The position numbers were made by a program, and so were the translations under genes. Shown here one piece after another: positions 60,838 to 64,000 of a DNA stretch of 64,000 nt (its first letter is position 1; each line of letters begins with the position of its first letter). Source of the DNA: Phycisphaera sp. (lineage in GTDB: Bacteria > Planctomycetota > Phycisphaerae > Phycisphaerales > Zrk34); the NCBI GenBank assembly GCA_016125285.1, contig WGMA01000005.1:124001-188000 (forward strand), read 5' to 3'. The notes beneath the pieces are model-generated. The model did not search any database, had not been told where the DNA came from, and saw only the letters and a program-made list of their open reading frames with translations.

Positions 60838-62331
60838 TTACTTGGAGACGACCAAGACGCGCACCTGGTCGATGGCGCCCGTGGCGGTCAGCTGGAGGAA
60901 CAGTTCCTTCCGGTCGGCGCTGATGGTCAGCGAATCGCTGAATCCGCCGTCGAAGCCACGCCCGCCGTTCGGGGTGGCGTCGTAGATCATGTTGGGCAGG
61001 CCGAGCAGTTCGTCGCTGGCCTGGAGGTGCTCGTCGGAGGCGATGACGCCGAGGATCGGGCGGTCGAACCGCACGGACCCGGCGAGGCTGACGCTCTTGT
61101 CGTTGCCGGGCGTGCCGACGGGGTCGAAGTGCAGCAGGAACACGTCGACCTTCTTGCCGGGGGCGATGACGAAGTTGCCGCTGTCCGACGTGGCCCAGAG
61201 GCCGGGCCGGCGCGGGAACGTCACGGTGAGCGGGTCGACGAGCTTGACGCCCTGCCGCTCGGGGATCAGCGCGATGCGTGCGTTGTGCTCGAAGCGGCCA
61301 CGCGCCAGCGACGGCGGGGCGTCGATCGAGTGCACCGCGCCGCGGACCCGCACCACGCCGTCCGGCAGCGGCGCGGTGATGTGACCGTCGTGCTCGAAGC
61401 GAGCGGGACGGAGCGAGACGACCTGCCCGCCGGTCGGCGCCGTCGGGCCGAACATGCGTGCCTGGCCCTTGGTCAGACGCTGCGCCTCGGACACGTCGCC
61501 GTCGGCGCTGCCGACCTCGACGATCCCCTGGAACACGTGCACCTCGGTGCGGTCATTGCCGTCGACCTCGACGCCGAATTCGGTGCCCAGGTCGGTGACC
61601 ATCGCGGAGGGGGTGTGAACGGTGAAGCCGATGGCCCACTCCGGCACGTACACGGCGATGCGTCCGCGGAGCAGGCGACAGGCGTTGTCGCCGATCATCT
61701 CCAGCTTCGTGTCGCCGAGCATCGTGACGATCGAGCCGCGACCGAGCACCAGCTGCGCCGACCCGCGACGCAGATGCAGCGCCCCGGGCTCAAGCGACGT
61801 GCCGGGCTGAAGCATGTCGGCCGAGGCCTCGTCGGCCCACTCGGCGTTGGTCACGTCGACGACGGTCGCGACGGTCGTCGGCCGGACCATCGCCGGTGCA
61901 ACCTCCGCGAGCTCGTCACCACCGTCGTTGTGGCCGCTTCTGGACAGCGCCATCACCGCCACCACGAGGGAGGCGACGACGACGATCGCCGCGGCGATGC
62001 GGGTGAAGTATGCGAAATATGACAGGGCGGGGGCGGACCCGGAGCTGTGGTCCGCCCCGCCTGTCAGGGCACGCGAAAGGGAATACGTCTCGGGCTGCTC
62101 GGCGTCACACGCCATCGGCAGGCCCATCTCCGCGGTGGCGTTCCACTGCAGGTCGGCGTGCAACGCCATGTACCGCAGGTAGTGCCGCCGCGCCTCGGCG
62201 TCGTCGCGGATCAGCTCCGCCAGACGCTCGTGATCGGCCGACGTCGCCGTGCCGTCGCAGTAGCGACCGAGCAGCGCCGTCAGTTCGTCGGCGTGCGCGT
62301 CGTCGAGATGTTCGTCACGCTCGACGCTCAC
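60838..62331 (-). CDS. Cassette H FecR-like transmembrane protein
   Basis: 497 residues from GTG 62331-62329 (GTGA overlap with the sigma stop). Anti-sigma-type N-terminus (LLGRYCDGTATSADHERLAE), RALTGGAD, membrane helix at about 105-125 (IAAAIVVVASLVVAVMAL), FecR domain with RLLRGRIAVYVPEWAIGFTV and MVTDLGTEFGVEVD. The C-terminal part (FLLHFDPVGTPGNDKSVSLA, DRPILGVIASDEHLQASDEL, AIDQVRVLVVSK) matches cassette D. So FecR and pilin of D and H were duplicated together. Confidence 0.85.
   Translation of the reverse strand: MSVERDEHLDDAHADELTALLGRYCDGTATSADHERLAELIRDDAEARRHYLRYMALHADLQWNATAEMGLPMACDAEQPETYSLSRALTGGADHSSGSAPALSYFAYFTRIAAAIVVVASLVVAVMALSRSGHNDGGDELAEVAPAMVRPTTVATVVDVTNAEWADEASADMLQPGTSLEPGALHLRRGSAQLVLGRGSIVTMLGDTKLEMIGDNACRLLRGRIAVYVPEWAIGFTVHTPSAMVTDLGTEFGVEVDGNDRTEVHVFQGIVEVGSADGDVSEAQRLTKGQARMFGPTAPTGGQVVSLRPARFEHDGHITAPLPDGVVRVRGAVHSIDAPPSLARGRFEHNARIALIPERQGVKLVDPLTVTFPRRPGLWATSDSGNFVIAPGKKVDVFLLHFDPVGTPGNDKSVSLAGSVRFDRPILGVIASDEHLQASDELLGLPNMIYDATPNGGRGFDGGFSDSLTISADRKELFLQLTATGAIDQVRVLVVSK
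62011..62072 (-). promoter_or_regulatory. Terminator-like hairpin inside FecR gene H, different stem sequence
   Basis: CGTGCCC (62072-62066) directly followed by stem TGACAGGCGGGGCGGACC (62065-62048) with GGTCCGCCCCCGCCCTGTCA (62038-62019), 18 bp with two single bulges, 9-base loop, then TATTTCGC. The stem has no sequence in common with A-D and F. Confidence 0.72.
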
Positions 62332-62936
62332 GCCATCGCCTCCCCGCCGGTCTCGAGCCGACGCTGGATGCACTGAAGCAGGGACACGCGGATGCGACCG
62401 AGCGACTTGTAGACCGAGTTGACCGGTCGACCGAGCTCGTCGGCGACCTCCTTGGCGGTCACGCCGCGCTCGTAGCACCGCTGGACCAGCACGCGGTCGA
62501 CGTCCCGCAGCCGCTGCATGCAGCGCTGCAGCGCCGAGCGGCGCTCGTCGAGCTCATCGCTCATCGCCTGGTGCTCGTCGGCGAGCACGTCCAGCGTGCG
62601 ATCGTCCAGGGGCATGGCCGCGCCGCGGTGCTGTCGCATGAACCGCAACACCTCGAACCGCGCCACGCCGCAGGACCATCGCACGAATCGCTCGGCTTCC
62701 TCGGCCCGATCCGCCCCGCTCTCGAACTCACCGAACTTCCGCCAAAGCACCACGCTGGTCTCCTGCAGCACCTCGTCGACGTCCGCGGCGTTCGGCAGGA
62801 ACGCCCCGATGTAAGCATGCACACGCCGCTGGGCGACGCTGTACAGACGCAGGAACATCTCGTGGCTGACGGGCTCGGTCGGCCCATTCTCCACAAACCC
62901 CGTGTCATGCGTGCTTTGCGTGTCGTGCCCGGTCAT
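62328..62936 (-). CDS. Cassette H ECF sigma factor
   Basis: 202 residues. Region 2: LRLYSVAQRRVHAYIGAFLP, DVDEVLQETSVVLWRKFGEF, RWSCGVARFEVLRFMRQHRG. Region 4: CMQRLRDVDRVLVQRCYERG and VTAKEVADELGRPVNSVYKS. A GC-rich hairpin (CCCGCCG / CGGCGGG, 62963-62977) lies in the leader between the TAGAGA box and the start. Confidence 0.9.
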   Translation of the reverse strand: MTGHDTQSTHDTGFVENGPTEPVSHEMFLRLYSVAQRRVHAYIGAFLPNAADVDEVLQETSVVLWRKFGEFESGADRAEEAERFVRWSCGVARFEVLRFMRQHRGAAMPLDDRTLDVLADEHQAMSDELDERRSALQRCMQRLRDVDRVLVQRCYERGVTAKEVADELGRPVNSVYKSLGRIRVSLLQCIQRRLETGGEAMA

Positions 62937-62981
62937 GTGCGTGCCTGACTGTCGTAATCTGTCCCGCCGTCGGCGGGGTGC

Positions 62982-63040
62982 TCTCTATGTAAGTATCGCG
63001 CGCCGGAGGCAAAACCTGTGTCGCCGATCTGATTTTTTTT
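62982..63040 (-). promoter_or_regulatory. Conserved upstream region of sigma H
   Basis: Minus strand: GAAAAAAAATCAG (63042-63030), then CTCCGGCGCGCG, and CATAGAGAGC, the last block identical to that before sigma C. The spacing from CCGGCG to TAGA agrees with C and G to within one base. Confidence 0.5.
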
Positions 63041-63055
63041 CAGGCGAGCGTCTGG

Positions 63056-63186
63056 AGGGAATTTGCCATTTTCCATTGCTCATTTTCCATTTGCCATTTC
63101 AGAGCCCGTACCCAGCATCCACAGCACCTTCGTAGAGGGTTCCGAAATGGAAAATGACAATTGGAAAATGGTAAATGGAAAATGAA
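63056..63186. repeat. Palindromic repeat of the TTTTCCATT / AATGGAAAA type
   Basis: The left arm (about 63060-63100: TTTGCCATTTTCCATTGCTC and so on) and right arm (63143-63185: GAAATGGAAAATGACAATTG and so on) are imperfect inverted copies with a 43-base centre. It fills the gap between sigma H and lgt. No gene is supported in 62937-63259. Confidence 0.7.
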
Positions 63187-63259
63187 GCCCCGCGGCCCGG
63201 GTTCGTAGCCAAACGCTCGCTTGACTTTGCCCGCCCATCGGCCGACCTTAGCCGATTCC

Positions 63260-64000
63260 ATGACGCTCGGAATGATCAACACGCTGGCGGTTTACGTGCA
63301 TCGGCTCAACCCGTATTTCATCGGGCCCTATGCCGTGGGGCCGTTCGAGTCGCTGGGGATCCGATGGTACGGGCTGAGCTACGTGATGGGGTTCGTCGCG
63401 GCGTGGCTGATCGTCAAGCGGCTGGCGAAACGCGGCCACGCGTTGATCCCCGTCGATCACGTCAGCGACTTCGTCCTGGCCGTGGCGATCGGCACGGTGC
63501 TGGGCGGCCGCCTGGGCTACTGCCTGTTCTACCGCATCGACCTGTTCTGGGACTTCTCCAGCGAGATGCCCTGGTGGGGCGTGCTGAAGATCAACGAGGG
63601 CGGCATGGCCAGCCACGGCGGGATCATCGGCATCATGATCGCGTGTGTGATCTACGCGCGGCGACACGCGGTGACCACGCTGCACCTGTTCGACCTGTGC
63701 ACGTTCACCGGAACGATCGGCGTGTTCTTCGGCCGGATCGCCAACTTCATCAACTCCGAGCTGCTGGGTCGCCCGTGCGATCCGAACTTCCCGCTGGCGG
63801 TGAAGTTCCCCAAGGAGATCACGGAGTGGCCGGTGCAGATCATGGCGGATCACACGACGTCGGAACAGGCGCAGGGTCTGGCGCACCGGCTGTCGGAGCT
63901 GGGTGAGGCGGTGCGGACGCTGGGGCCCGAGCACCTCGGCGTGACCGAACCGCAGTGGCAGCAGTCGGTGTCGCACTTCGCGCAGCGTCAGCCGACGCAG
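63260..64000 (+). CDS. lgt: Prolipoprotein diacylglyceryl transferase (3' end outside window)
   Basis: 247 residues visible, frame open to the window end. ATG 63260 or ATG 63272 may be the start; neither has a clear ribosome site. SLGIRWYGLSYVMGFVAAWL is the usual first helix, GTVLGGRLGYCLFYR and GGMASHGGIIGIMIA follow, and GRIANFINSELLGRP is the Lgt signature. It transfers diacylglycerol from phosphatidylglycerol to the Cys of lipoprotein leaders, such as that of the gene at 5148. After the signature comes a long polar insert (ADHTTSEQAQGLAHRLSELG), common in planctomycete Lgt. Confidence 0.93.
   Translation, partial: MTLGMINTLAVYVHRLNPYFIGPYAVGPFESLGIRWYGLSYVMGFVAAWLIVKRLAKRGHALIPVDHVSDFVLAVAIGTVLGGRLGYCLFYRIDLFWDFSSEMPWWGVLKINEGGMASHGGIIGIMIACVIYARRHAVTTLHLFDLCTFTGTIGVFFGRIANFINSELLGRPCDPNFPLAVKFPKEITEWPVQIMADHTTSEQAQGLAHRLSELGEAVRTLGPEHLGVTEPQWQQSVSHFAQRQPTQ

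Noticed and set aside
27465-62072. Hairpins as integron attC or transposon ends
   Set aside because: No integrase or transposase, no conserved core sites, and the elements are in frame inside conserved protein segments.
25462-62936. FecI-FecR-FecA type iron uptake regulation
   Set aside because: No TonB-dependent receptor, ABC transporter or siderophore gene is near any cassette; the third gene is always a pilin.
1-64000. tRNA, rRNA or CRISPR array
   Set aside because: No T-loop/anticodon patterns, rRNA stretches or regularly spaced direct repeats were seen on either strand.

Overview
The window (about two thirds G+C by eye) looks like a chromosome segment of a Planctomycetota bacterium, most likely class Phycisphaerae. 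Reasons: two DUF1549/DUF1553-DUF1501 gene pairs, a one-Cys sulfatase, CRTAC1-type FG-GAP/ASPIC protein, many prepilin-like proteins with the C-terminal (V/L)xxxDG(S/H) motif, and ECF sigma factors of the Rhodopirellula/Verrucomicrobium type. No tRNA, rRNA, CRISPR, phage or transposase gene was seen.

Region 1 (1-25.5 kb) holds secreted and envelope functions: the end of a Gfo/Idh/MocA oxidoreductase; a DUF1549-DUF1501 pair; a lipoprotein; an orphan pseudopilin with a small membrane protein; a membrane PAS receptor; an operon of zinc-ribbon membrane protein, FG-GAP/ASPIC protein and beta-propeller; a second DUF1549-DUF1501 pair with a near-perfect sigma-70 promoter; then an esterase, beta-helix protein and SMP-30 lactonase operon, and a creatininase-family hydrolase.

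Region 2 (25.5-63 kb) is dominated by eight copies of one three-part cassette, all on the minus strand, called A to H here: ECF sigma factor, then a single-pass FecR-like (anti-sigma type) protein whose start codon overlaps the sigma stop, then one pseudopilin (two in F). Cassettes: A 25462-28429, B 28538-31563, C 31648-34373, D 38590-41413, E 41862-44820, F 44979-48756, G 50373-53123, H 59978-62936. The first part of each FecR gene is relatively constant, the last part differs (LamG, other jellyroll-like or unknown domains). Seven of the eight FecR genes carry, inside the coding sequence just before the membrane segment, a GC-rich stem-loop; six of these are preceded by CGTGCCC and followed by pyrimidine- or AT-rich codons, like an intrinsic terminator. 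The stems change sequence in a compensating way and in G and H are built from unrelated sequence.

Between the cassettes lie an acyltransferase, an HExxH secreted protein, a lower-GC gene, a sulfatase and three tandem TMTC-like GT-C/TPR proteins. The window ends in lgt. My working model, an inference, is a set of parallel membrane sensors, each controlling its own sigma factor and its own pilin, with the embedded hairpin setting the ratio of sigma factor to anti-sigma and pilin.
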